A DNA stretch of 64,000 nt from NCBI GenBank assembly GCA_033182465.1, contig CP137325.1:1426001-1490000 (forward strand), read 5' to 3'. The notes under the pieces were generated by a model. It ran no database searches and had not been told where the DNA came from. It saw only the letters and a list, made by a program, of their open reading frames with translations. Shown one piece after another: positions 45,423-56,879 of this stretch (its first letter is position 1; each line of letters begins with the position of its first letter). Made by a program: the position numbers and the translations under genes. The stretch comes from Sanghuangporus weigelae. Taxonomy: Eukaryota > Basidiomycota > Agaricomycetes > Hymenochaetales > Hymenochaetaceae.

Positions 45423-47210
45423 TGTAGCGCACTGGCCCCTCCTGTGCCAGTACACTCATACTATGGCTCCCCCTATACTGCAGATACCATATCCCAGCGC
45501 CGCCGACACCTCAGAGTGTGAGGGCATACTCCTACTGCACTCGAGACACCATTTGAGCACGTTTCCACTGATTCCAGTACACGTACTGTACTGCGGCGCC
45601 CTCCTATGGCCCATATCGATCCGCCGATGGCTCTCCGACACTCAGAAAGGTCCGCCGACAGCTCCTACCCAGCACCAGGCACTATAGGACAGACCCTCCA
45701 ATGATTACATGCCGCCGATCTTACGATTTACTATACGTACAGCCTTGCGGCAACTCTGGACACCTCCGAGTCGGCCCCCCATGGCGCCGATCAATGCGGC
45801 GGACACTCAGACATCCTCAGGTACCCTCGCCGACGCCTCCTACAGCTTACCAAGCAGTCCCCCATTGTCTAGGGAGCTATATATTGTCATATGTGCTTAC
45901 ATGCCTCATTACGACATATCTGCCACCAGTCCGGCAGTCCCCCACAGCACTGCCGCTCCGGCCACTCATATTAGTCACTAGGGATCGCCCACACTCTGTA
46001 TTGAGTGCCGCCGATGCATCGGACACCTCAGGGACATCGGCTGATGCGCCCTTTGTCTCATATACGCGATATCAGCCTCCGATCATCGGTTCCGATGTTT
46101 CCCGACTTCCCCCTGACGCGGCGGCCCCCATTAGACCATGTATGGAAGGTAGGCATGTGGTACATCGGCGTGCCAAGCCACCGACTCGCGCCGCCAAGCC
46201 CAACTCCGCTGGCGCCCGTATTATTGCAGATACTCGATATTCCATGCTATTGGATGCCCCCCTCACGTTGCCGCTCTCAGATTTCACCTGGGCGCTCCGG
46301 CAGCGGCCCTTGGCAACCCAGATGACTCAGGAGATGTTGTCAGACAGTAGGATGTGTTGGCGACAACAGTAGAGTATATATAGAGCTTATACTAGCTTGT
46401 AGACAACAGGATAAAAAAAAGCCTAGAAAAGGATTCCAAGCCTAGCAAGGATTCCAAGAGCATGTACCAGACCGAGCGCCAGAGTTCGAGATATCCCTCA
46501 CTCTGAGTCTCCCCTCATGTACTGAGCCTCCCCCTTGACTATATACTATCCTTGACATCTCCTCTTGTTTGACTCCACATTCTACTTGCCTTCGCCGCCT
46601 CCGGGACGCCTCTGCCGCTCTGACGTTCAGTGATCCGGCGCCCCTCTATTCGACGTCGGCGACCCTTTGGCGACCCAGGCTTCTCATCAGACTCCCCTTC
46701 GGCATCCTTTCCAGCCTTTCACTCCAGTTTATCCCATATATTGATCTTATACGGTCTTTTCCTTTCATCTATCGCGTTTACGCTACTGCGGCGGATTCCT
46801 GCGGCCTCCCCCTCAGTCCGGCACCCCTCTATTCGACGTCGGCGGCCATCCGACGACCCAGGCATCCTATCAGACGACCCAGCGGCGCCTTCTCCAGCCA
46901 CTCACTCCATTTTATCCTTTATATTCATCTTATACACTTCATACCTTCCTGTGGCCGAGTTTATACCACGTCGGCAGCCTCTTGTGATCCCCCCTTTTGA
47001 GCGGCGGCCCTGTTATTCTATTCCCTTTATCCAGTGGCATCCTTAGACCCATCCATTACGTCTCCGACGGTTCCTGGCACCTGCCGGGTAGTAGGTCTTT
47101 GAGAGTCTGATAGCGTTGGCATCCCATTTTTGGAGGTCCCTTCATACATTCAGCACCCTTAGTAGGACGGACATCTGTAGCACCTTCAGATACGACACCG
47201 CCGACCGACA
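45423..47210 (+). mobile_element. LTR-like element, copy 4
   Basis: 1788 bases, the same ends as the other copies, with perfect ACGC duplications at 45419-45422 and 47211-47214. It resembles copy 5 more than copy 3 in its right half (the segment containing CCGACGACCCAGGC near 46853). Confidence 0.75.
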
Positions 47211-47214
47211 ACGC

Positions 47215-47922
47215 TTGGCCGGGTTTAATATCTTTGCAGAACTTTCCTGGTGGTGGACGCATGTAGATGATTTCATCTTCATTTAATTCTCCGTATAAAT
47301 AAGCAGATTTTACATCAATTTGATGTATCTCGTAATCATTTGCCGCTGCCCAATGTAATAATAATCTAGCTGTTGATAGCTTTGCGACTGGTGCAAAAGT
47401 GTCTTGTGAATAATAATCTATTCCATCAATTTGACTAAAACCTTGCGCTACTAATCGCGCCTTATATTTTTCGATAGTAGAATCTGCTTTGTATTTTATA
47501 TTGTAGACAAATCTACATCCCACTATATTTGTGTTCGGTGGTGGATATTTATATATCCATGTGTTATGTTCTATTAGTGAATCTATTTCATTTTTCATGG
47601 CCTGTTGCCACTTATCATGATCAGGTCTTCTTAACGCATCTAAGTATGTTATTGGTATTTTCATACTTTTATTTATTTCATTGTTAAATTCTGTTAAGAA
47701 TATAGAAATATCTTCTTGTTTTTCGATCGCTAGACCTGCTTCTCTTTTCTTACGAGATGGTTCACGGTGTCTTTGTAGTCTTTCTTTTAATGATGTTTGA
47801 TTATTAGTATCGTTATTATTATCATGTTGTATTATTATCTCCTCCTGAGTTCGAGTTTCGTTAGAAATGATGAACTCTACATTTCTTTCTGTTGATACTT
47901 TGGAATCATGGTACACGTACAT
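47215..47922 (-). other. Copia reverse transcriptase, first part
   Basis: Contains WQQAMKNEIDSLIEHNTW, VYNIKYKADSTIEKYKARLV, AQGFSQIDGIDYYSQDTFAP and IHQIDVKSAYLYGEL, the N-terminal motifs of copia reverse transcriptase, including the first catalytic Asp in DVKSAYLYG. Confidence 0.88.
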
Positions 47923-48038
47923 GCCATCTTTTGTATTTGAATCGTATCCGACAAATTTTCCAATTGCACCTTTATTTTGTAATTTATTTGTGTTTTCTTT
48001 TCTATATATGACATCGTGTCCAAATTCTTGGAGACCAT

Positions 48039-49200
48039 TTAGTATGTAATTTGCATTAAAGCGTTTTTGAATGGTGTTTCAAAGTTTATAGCACTTTTTG
48101 GTGATCGATTGGTAATAAATAATGCGTGTTGTGCAGCATAATACCATAATCGTTGTGGTAAATTTCTTGCTGTTAACATAGATCTGACGTGATTAAAAAT
48201 AGTTTGATGCATTCTTTCAGCAACTCCGTTTTGCTGTGGCGTGTCATGAACAGTTAATTTCCTGATAGTTCCTTGTGAATCAAGGTAATCAGTAAAGTCT
48301 TTAGATAAAAATACAGCATCGTTATCCGATTGAAGAATTTTAATTATTGCACCATTTTGTAATTTTAATCGAGTTGTATATTTAATATATTCCGTGTAGG
48401 CATCACTTTTGTGTTTTAACGGTAACATTTCTGACCACCTAGTTGAATCGTCAACTAATGTAAGTAGATATAATATCGAATTTAACGCTAATGTTGGCAC
48501 TGGTCCCCAAATATCCATATGTACTAAATCACCAAAATTATTTGCTAGTGGTGATTTTCTTTGATGTGGGATTATTGTCCGTGATATATTAGCTCTAGTG
48601 CAATCAATACAATTTTTATTTGTATTGTCGTCTATAATTTTTTCAGTTATTATTTCTGGATGGTCTTTAATCATTTTTCATATATAACCGTAGCTTATAT
48701 GGCCTAGTTTCTTATGTAATCAATCGATTGTTAGTGACGCTATAATGTTTGGTTTCATTTGTGGATCATTATACGTGTGTACTTCGTATAATTTTTTATA
48801 TGATCATTGTATGGTTCCGAGATGTCTATTATTTTTCATTACAATGCAAATATCTTGTTCGGTGATAAATTTAAATCCTTGATCACACATTTCAGCTAAT
48901 GATATTAGCGTGCATTTAAATTTTGGCGAATAATAAATATTTGATAGTTTTATTATAGTGCAATTTTCAGGTGTTACAAAATTGTTATTGACTTTAAATA
49001 ATAAAATTTTCATGTTGCCTTTTTGAGAAACGGTGATGGCGGTGTCGTCAGCGGTTCGCACTATAATTGGTTCGCAATTAGTAAGATTCGTTAAAATTTT
49101 TTGATAAGGAGTAACATGAATGCTAGCTCCTGAATCTAATAATGCCATTGTATGACTTACTGATTGGACGTATTCCATTGGTACGTCATCAGGTATTGCT
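48039..49200 (-). other. Copia protease and integrase region
   Basis: The protease motif ALLDSGASIHVTP lies near 49140. The integrase shows FGDLVHMDIWGPVPTLA, YLLTLVDDSTRWSEMLPLKH, LQSDNDAVFLS and TPQQNGVAERMHQTIFNHVR, the DDE-type core. Confidence 0.85.
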
Positions 49201-49859
49201 CTTTCAATAATATTGATTTCTTTTTCGCATCTTTTACCTTCGCGTTTAGACATTATTGCTGCATATTCATCCATCTGCTCCTTCGTTGGAGGATTAAGAT
49301 GCATCGGATGATAACCATGTTCTTCAATAAAGTCTTGGTCCGCAGCGTTGTTCGCGAAAGGTGGGACTGGTGCGTCGTGATCAATAAGGTCAAAAAGAGA
49401 TTTTCCTTCGAGAAGGATACCGTCGTCGTTAGGGTCTTGTTGCATCGTCATTTGTTCCCAAAAATCATCGACAAAATTGGTGCCGGATGATGATTCGGCA
49501 GCAAGTTGGGTAGCGATTGTCTGTTGACGTTTCACGGGTCGTTCGAAGGGGTTCGTTGCGTTTGTCCATTCTCGAGTTCGTTTTAATTTCGGGTTCTCGT
49601 CATCCGAAAGATCAAGAGTTGTTGGCGAAGGAGTATTGACTGTGAAGTTTGATTCCGAAGGGAGAACGGGTGTCTTCGAGCGCATACTAGCCATGTTAAT
49701 TTCTTCGATACGAGTGGTGTTAGGTGGTGGTAGCGCGTAAGAAGGGATAATTGCCTGAGCGGCCGCATTCGGATTTGTATAGCCCGTCGGCGCTTGTGTA
49801 ATCAAAGAAGCAGTCGTAGTAGAATTGGGACGAGATTGACGTATCTTCAGGGTTTGTGG

Positions 49860-51212
49860 AGTCGGCGGAGCACGGCAGTCTTTCGACATGTGTCCGAACT
49901 TTTTGCAATTGAAACATTGTGGTGCTCCTGTGACTGCATGCGTGTGAGGTGTAAAATGTTTATAGGTAAAGTTTGATCGGCCTCTACCACGTCCTCGAAA
50001 ATAGTTTCGGTTATCCCAAGGACCTTTCCAGAATTGCGTAGTAGATCCGGGATAGTTTGGGTTTGCATATTGCAGGTAACTCGGGTTTCTATTCATTCCT
50101 CGGTTAAAATGCGATCAATAAGAAAAGATTCATCCTCGTGATGATGTTGTTCTCCCCCAAAAGGTACTTGGGGTAGCTGATGGTTGCTTCTGCGCCTGGT
50201 AATTTGCAAAAGCCGCACGCAGTTTGGCGATTAAGCCGTCAGGGGTTACGGTTCTGCATGGTTGATTGGCGGTGAGAGTTGAATTGTAAAAATCGATCCT
50301 CGCTTGTAATTGTTGGAACACGTAACCATACTGCGGTGGTGTAGAAGTTTGTATCGCAGATAAATATGTATCATCTGTCGGCTTCTTATTGTGTTGCGTG
50401 AGTAAACCATAGATGTTTTGTAACTTATCTAAGGTTTTATCGAATTCGGAAACGTGTCCGTGTATATTGAAAAGCTTCGATACTTCGACTGCGGAGGTAA
50501 CCGTGGTTCGAACGTCGAACCTCGTTTTGAGATGATTTATAAATAGTATAACGCGATTGATACCGATCATATTGGAAAGAATGGAATCAGGTACTTTCGA
50601 TTGGAAAACGGAGATGAGTTGGTTGTTCGTGGTTTGGCCATCGGTGTCATTAGCTGGCAGGCTCGCAGTAAGGTGATCTTCGAGTCCTAATGCGAGCATG
50701 GTTGCTTCGACACGAATAAGCCACATTTTGAAATTCGATCCGTTGTGCTGAAGTTTCTCGACACCATCAAAGGCCTTAAACAGGTCCCTGAGGTCTAAGC
50801 CAGCGATGTGGAAAACTCGAGTAGCCATTGATGAAGATGATGAGCTAGATGGGCTTGAAGGGCTTGGAGGTGGTGTATGTGGACTTTGGGATGAAGTTCG
50901 AGGTGCACTTATATGTGTTGGGTGTGAACTAGCTCTTGTTTGCTCACTATTATTTGAATTATTATCATTTTCATTTTCTTCATCTTCATCTTGTTCCGTT
51001 CGGGGCTCCTGAGTTTGCGTTGACTCCGTATTCTGAGGTACTATCTCCATTTCTTGTGGCAAATTTGTTAATGTCGTGCCCGAAGGTCCGCTCGCAGATT
51101 GTCTAGGTAATTCTTGCCTTATTACTTCACGATAAGTTTCCTCATCGTCAGAATGTGGTACATGTTCATAAAGATATCTATTCCTTAATTCTGTAACGGC
51201 AATTGTATTCAT
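49860..51212 (-). other. Copia gag region with zinc knuckle
   Basis: MNTIAVTELRNRYLYEHVPH opens the main gag frame; FKAFDGVEKLQHNGSNFKMW and MLALGLEDHLTAS are typical of copia gag. The CCHC knuckle CFNCKKFGHMSKDC is at about 49915-49875. LTR-like copy 5 is inserted just upstream in the reading direction. Confidence 0.8.
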
Positions 51213-51234
51213 TTTTATGTTTCTTACAATGCGT

Positions 51235-53173
51235 TGTAGCGCACTGGCTCCTCCTGTGCCAGTACACTCATACTATGGCTCCCTCTTACTGCAGATACCA
51301 TATCCCAGCACTGCCGACACCTGAGAGTGTGAGGGCACACTCCTATTGCACTCGGGACATCATTTGAGCACGTATCCATTGATTCCAGCACACGTACTGT
51401 ACTGCGGCACCCTCCTATAACCCAAATCGATCCGCCAATGGCTCCCCGACACTCAGACAGGTCCGCCGACAGCTCCTACCCAGCACCAGGCACTATAGGA
51501 CACATCCCTCAGTGACTACGTGCCGCCGATCTTATGATTTACCATATGTACAGCCGTGCGGCGACTCTGGATGCCTCTGAGTCGGCCCCCCTTGGCGCCG
51601 ATCAATGCGGCGGACACTCAGACATCCTCAGGTACCCTCGCCGACGCCTCCTACAGCTTACCAAGCAGTCCCCCATTGTCTAGGGAGCTATATATTGTCA
51701 TATGTGCTTACATGCCTCATTACGACATATCTGCCACCAGTCCGGCAGTCCCCCACAGCACTGCCGCTCCGGCCACTCATATTAGTCACTAGGGATCGCC
51801 CACACTCTGTATTGAGTGCCGCCGATGCATCGGACACCTCAGGGACATCGGCTGATGCGCCCTTTGCCTCATATACGCGATATCAGCCTCCGATCATCGG
51901 TTCCGATGTTTCCCGACTTCCCCCTGATGCGGCGGCCCCCATTAGACCATGTATGGAAGGTAGGCATGTGGTACATCGGCGTGCCAAGCCACCGACTCAC
52001 GCCGCCAAGCCCAACTCCGCCGGCGCCTGTATTATTGCAGATACTCGATATTCCATGCTATTGGATGCCTCCCTCACGTTGCCGCTCTCAGATTTCACCT
52101 GGGCGCTCCGGCAGCGGCCCTTGGCGACCCAGATGACTCAGGAGATGTTGTCAGACAGTAGGATGTGTCGGCGACAGCAGTAGAGTATATATAGAGCTTA
52201 TACTAGCTTGTAGACAAAAGGGGATTCCAAGCCTAGCAAGGATTCCAAGAGCATGTACCAGACCGAGCGCCAGAGTTCGAGATATCCCTCACTCTGAGTC
52301 TCCCCTCATGTACTGAGCCTCCCCCTTGACTATATACTATCCTTGACATCTCCTCTTGTTTGACTCCACATTCTACTTGCCTTCGCCGCCTCCGGTACGC
52401 CTCTGCCGCTCTGACATTCAGTGATCCGGCGCCCCTCTATTCGACGTCGGCGACCCAGGCTTCTCATCAGACTCCCCTTCGGCGTCCTTTCCAGCCTTTC
52501 ACTCCAGTTTATCCCATATATTGATCTTATACGGTCTTTTCCTTTCATCTATCACGTTTACGCTACTTCGGCGGATTCCTGCAGCCTCCCCCTCAGTCCG
52601 GCACCCCTCTATTCGACGTCGGCGACCCTTCGGCGACCCAGGCTTCTCATCAGACTCCCCTTCGGCATCCTTTCCAGCCTTTCACTCCAGTTTATCCCAT
52701 ATATTGATCTTATACGGTCTTTTCCTTTCATCTATCACGTTTACGCTACTGCGGCGGATTCCTGCGGCCTCCCCCTCAGTCCGGCACCCCTCTATTCGAC
52801 GTCGGCGGCCATCCGACGACCCAGGCATCCTATCAGACGACCCAGCGGCGCCTTCTCCAGCCACTCACTCCATTTTATCCTTTATATTCATCTTATACAC
52901 TTCATACCTTCCTGTGGCCGAGTTTATACCACGTCGGCAGCCTCTTGTGATCCCCCCTTTTGAGCGGCGGCCCTGTTATCCTATTCCCTCTATCCAGCGG
53001 CATCCTTAGACCCATCCATTACGTCTCCGACGGTTCCTGGCACCTGCCGGGTAGTAGGTCTTTGAGAGTCTGATAGCGTCGGCATCCCATTTTTGGAGGT
53101 CCCTTCATACATTCAGCACCCTTAGTAGGACGGACATCTGTAGCACCTTCAGATACGACACCGCCGACCGACA
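51235..53173 (+). mobile_element. LTR-like element, copy 5, inside copia
   Basis: 1939 bases with the usual ends and perfect GCGT duplications at 51231-51234 and 53174-53177. It splits the copia gag region. The subrepeat is present about three times (near 52487, 52671 and 52855). Confidence 0.75.
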
Positions 53174-53584
53174 GCGTAATGGTCGTTGTTCATAGAATCG
53201 CGGAGGAGCATAATGGTAAAATTTTGAACATGACATTGAATATTCTATTCGTCGTCTCTGCGTGCTATACCTCGTTGTAACCTGTGTCGCTGCATCTCTC
53301 TTTCCAACCACCTGCGCCCAGTCTGGTCTGTTGTGAGGATATTGAGCAGCCGGACTTTTACCAGTTTCTCGGTATGTAGGACGCGCGGGTCGAGTCTGAA
53401 CTTCGTCCATGTTGTAACGACTTCGATGCGACGTGGACTGTGTTTGATAAAATCGGTATCGAAAATATTGTTGTCGTACTTCCAAAATTCGGTGAACTTG
53501 TATGTTCTAGTATATATGTGCGTCGTGTCGACGAACGTCAAATCCGAATATGTTTTGTTCGCAGGGTTGTCAAGGCTCATAACC

Positions 53585-53738
53585 TTTTAAGATGTTGAGC
53601 TCACGGTGCCTTCAGTATGAGGGCATACGTACGGTAACGAGAGAACATTCGTTCTTATTATACACTAACCTTCCAGAGGTCTTATATACTACTGATACAG
53701 CACGTGCTAATATTACATAATACGATTATATTCTAATA
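53585..53738 (-). repeat. Copia 5' LTR
   Basis: 154 bases. The primer-binding site next to it reads GGTTATGAGCC on the minus strand (53584-53574), complementary to the anticodon arm of initiator tRNA-Met. Priming from an internal tRNA fragment is known for Drosophila copia. Confidence 0.92.
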
Positions 53739-53743
53739 GATGG

Positions 53744-54055
53744 AACCTAGAAGTGAATCGTTTCTGGCATCGCTGCTCATACTGTGCTGACAAATACGTC
53801 TTAAATGTATTAGTTCTGCATCACCGTCCTGATATTGAACTCTTTATCATTGCCATAACCGTCTAACCTCGGGTATATTGAAGCGTGACTGCGTAGAAGT
53901 CTGCGACAGACTCTTCGAAGGAGATGCTTCCCACAACTCTCCGGCCGGCACATTCTCAGCAGTATAAACTCCAGCATCTCTGGACTCTCGACTAACACTC
54001 ACTTCACAAGCAATTGACTTGAGTTAGTTTGAGTATCGTTTCTCAGACTCTCGCC
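53744..54055 (+). promoter_or_regulatory. Promoter of hydrophobin 1, truncated by copia
   Basis: A TATAAA box lies at 53963-53968, 93 bases before the ATG, preceded by CTCCGGCCGG as in the other three hydrophobins. Only about 310 bases of the original upstream sequence remain next to the gene; the rest lies left of the copia element (40180-40254). Confidence 0.75.
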
Positions 54056-54553
54056 ATGTTTCTAACAAAGTGCACTTTTGTCCTTGCTCTCCCACTTCTT
54101 GCTTTCACCGTGGCCCTAGGTATGCTCGCCACCAGGGCCACAAGCACCACTATTAACATTGTCACTATGATAGACACTGCATTGGAGCCTGAGAGCCCAT
54201 GTAACACAGGCCTCTTCAGTGCTGCAGCACCGTTGTCTCAGCTAGTGATCCTTCTATTGCAGCCCATTTGGAAGTCGTTCTTCAAGACGTCAACGTAGCA
54301 GTGGGAGTGACCTGCAACCCTCTTTCTCCAGGAGATTCTTGGTACATAGCCTCAGCAGTATAGTTTTTGGGATTAATGAAATATATTCTAATCCAACCTG
54401 GCCCTTTCTCCCATGAAGCTCTGCCGTGACTGTTTGTTGTGAGGACAATACCCACGGTAACTATGATTTCAATTTATTCTTCTTCTGTTCTGGTCTTGAT
54501 CATTAGGTGGCTTGATTGCTATCGGTTGTGCTCCAGCCAACGTCGTCTCTTAA
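54056..54553 (+). pseudogene. Class I hydrophobin 1, frameshifted
   Basis: Three exons as in the other copies: exon 1 from 54056, exon 2 54419-54456 (38 nt), exon 3 54507-54553 (47 nt), the last two equal in length to those of the intact copies. The start [20 protein letters not shown] is a signal peptide. All eight hydrophobin cysteines can be found, but one base is missing between CNTG and QCC compared with the other genes. The first cysteine is therefore in one frame and the other seven in the next (QCCSTVVSASDPSIAAHLEV, VTCNPL, then CSAVTVCC and AIGC). Splice sites are good. It is either a recent pseudogene or a sequence error. Confidence 0.75.
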
Positions 54554-55805
54554 GTGTGCATCTGCAGATATGAACGCGGTGTGTTCTATTTTTGTGAAAT
54601 CATGAATGATTTGGGATTGTGTTGTTAAATGTAACCTGGAGGTTGCCAATCGAAGTTCAATTTGTTACTGTCAATGCCTATCTTGAAAGAATTGTCATGA
54701 CGCTGCGAGAGATGATGAACGTTCTGATATTCAGACAGTAGTTCAGAGATTATCAATACGGAGAACAGATGCTTGGAAGGAAGGGAAGATGACGTGTCGT
54801 TGATGTGACATGTTTCGATCATAGTCTATTTACACCATCCACGGTTCCTACCTAAATCAAACTTCGAGGCAGCTAGAATTTCGGATCTTTCCTTTGCCTC
54901 GCTGATACAGTGATAGTATGCGGCATTGGTGTCTTCGGTGGAGAAGTTGGACAGGTACCTTTGTCAAACCAATAGACGTGCTCGGGCTCCTTAAAGCGGA
55001 GAACTCGGTGACTCCGCATTCATCTCACTTCCAATGAGTCGAGACGACCGAGATCGTATTTTACGCCACTCGACAAGCGTATTTTGAACGTCGTAGTCAA
55101 CTTATGCGTTTCACTCACGCCAGCTTGGTATCGCCTTTGCCTTTGGTTGGTTGGTTGGGGGGGGGGCAAAGGCTCCGTATCCGGTTCACCTCAGTCCAGG
55201 CTTCAGGTGCACGAGGTAACGGCATTATGGGTTCCTTATGGTATTTTGCTCAAGTCTTTCAGCTCATAGATCATCGACCGGCCTCCTGTAACCCCGACGA
55301 TCGGATTGTCTAGTTGATCGAATGACCCAAAACAGTTCTCAAGCTTTTTGACGTTTCCTGTGCCTTGAATGCAGTTTGTTCCATTGCTTCTGCCATAGTT
55401 CGCTTCCCCCATCCAGATTCCAGTAAGACAGCTCCCGAAAGTGAATTGTTTCCGCCACTGTTCCTTGTTCTGCGCTGACATACGCGTCTCTAATGTCTTG
55501 GCCCTGTATCACTGTGTTGGCACCGGACTCTCTACCAATACCGTAACTGTCTGATCTTAGGTGCAATGGGGCATCGCAATACAGAAATGATGTCGAGCCT
55601 GTCAAGTTATCCGCTTCCCTTGTTTTTCGGCGCTGTATACTGGGAAAACCTCCTGGAGCTCCGTGAAGGACATCAGAGAAAATCGTTTCTAACAACTCTC
55701 CGGCCGGCCCGTTCTTCGATATAAACACATCTCCAGACTTTCGACTAAGACAACTTTCGAACACCCGACTTCTCTTGAACTAGTGCTAATCTTCACTGCG
55801 CCGCG
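54554..55805 (+). promoter_or_regulatory. Spacer and promoter of hydrophobin 2
   Basis: No gene is seen. The stretch 55235-55800 is repeated before the hydrophobin at 63.1 kb (62510-63100) and partly before the one at 59.0 kb. A TATAAA box at 55720-55725, 86 bases before the ATG, follows CTCCGGCCGGCCCGTTCTTC. A run of ten G is at 55156. Confidence 0.6.
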
Positions 55806-56328
55806 ATGCTTTTCACCAAGTACGCCTCCGTCCTCGCTCTCCCGCTCCTTGCGGTCGCCACACCTGGGGGTACTCACACCACCAAGGCTACAAGTACGAC
55901 TACTGTCACTATCACCTCGACGGCCACCGCGACTCAGCCAGCGAGTCAGTGCAACACAGGTCCGATCCAGTGCTGCAATTCCGTTCAGTCAGCTAGTAGC
56001 CCTGCGTCCTCGGCGCTTTTGGGTCTCCTTGGAATCGTTCTTCAAAACGTCAACGTTCTCGTGGGCTTGACCTGCAGCCCCATTTCTGTTATTGGTGTCG
56101 GAGGTTCTGGCTGGTAAGTCGCTTCAGCAGTACGGTTCATGACAAAGGAGTTATATTCTAATTTAACTCTCTCTGTACTCCCATAAAGCAATGCTCATCC
56201 TGTCTGTTGCGAGAATAATACCTTCAGTAACTCTAATGTCGCACTTATTAGTATTCTTCCTGTACTGATGTTCATTCCTAGATGGCCTCATTTCTATCGG
56301 CTGCGTTCCAGTCAATCTCGGGCTGTAA
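55806..56328 (+). CDS. Class I hydrophobin 2
   Basis: Exons 55806-56113, 56189-56226 and 56282-56328 sum to 393 nt, 130 residues. Signal peptide [20 protein letters not shown], a Thr-rich linker, then the eight-cysteine pattern: [21 protein letters not shown] and SIGC. Intron 1 splits the codon of the fifth cysteine; intron 2 splits an Asn codon. Hydrophobins are secreted and self-assemble at air-water interfaces to coat aerial hyphae, fruit bodies and spores. It is preceded by a TATA box. Closest in this window to the copy at 63.1 kb. Confidence 0.94.
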
Positions 56329-56879
56329 GCATCGGCGAGATGTCGCCGAGATCGAGATGGTCCTTAGTGAGAAATTATAGTGGTTTCGGATTTGCGTTGT
56401 TAAAAATAAACTGCCGGGTTCATCTTGCTGAGAATATGTTTGTCAATAAAGGTTGCTTGAAAGCAATACAATTTATGACATGGTGAGCGACTTCCTCTGG
56501 CGTGAGGAAATGGACATCCGAATATTTCAGTCAGCAATATACGCAGAATTGAAGTACAGTGCTCAACCTTCAGGTAGGAGAAACTTGAATGCGTGAGAAT
56601 GGCGCGTCGCGTCAGGCTGGTAACTTTACGTACACATTTACTATATCACCCCATGCACTCGCAACAACGCGACCTTCGATTCCAATCCAATTTGAGCCGA
56701 TGCCAAGACGTGTCCTGCTCTCTGAGTCAGTCATGCATTCCACCTTGTCCGCTCGGCCGGTGATACCGAAGAGAGGGGCATAGGCATCTTATGAAAGCTT
56801 CAAAGATCATATCCCTGGTGCGCGAAATGAATAACTAAGCTCTCGGGAACCTCAGGTATTTCTACTCTACGACATAAGC
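56329..56879. other. spacer after hydrophobin 2
   Basis: 3' untranslated region and spacer with no gene. CAATAAAGG near 56446 resembles sequence after the other hydrophobins and may be near the polyadenylation site. Confidence 0.5.

Larger units (their letters stand above)
40255..53738 (-). mobile_element. Ty1/copia retrotransposon, young, interrupted by nested insertions
   Basis: Two LTRs of 154 bases bound the element, flanked by a perfect GATGG duplication (40250-40254 and 53739-53743). The LTRs differ at 2 of 154 positions, so the insertion is young. The coding strand is minus. Parts in order: gag start next to the 5' LTR, main gag (about 51.2-50.1 kb), zinc knuckle CFNCKKFGHMSKDC (about 49.9 kb), protease ALLDSGASIHVTP (about 49.1 kb), integrase (about 48.7-48.0 kb), reverse transcriptase (about 47.9-47.2 and 43.6-43.1 kb) and RNase H (about 41.1-40.4 kb). 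Order PR-IN-RT-RH is that of copia. Without the inserts it would be about 5.9 kb. It is broken by four inserted LTR-like elements at three sites and perhaps one or two smaller breaks. It is more A/T-rich than the host genes. Confidence 0.92.

Noticed and set aside
32279-53009. Open frames of 100-230 codons inside the LTR-like element copies, some repeated in several copies
   Set aside because: They are Pro/Ser-rich, exist in two or three overlapping frames, and recur only because the DNA recurs. Lengths differ between copies and no motif is present.
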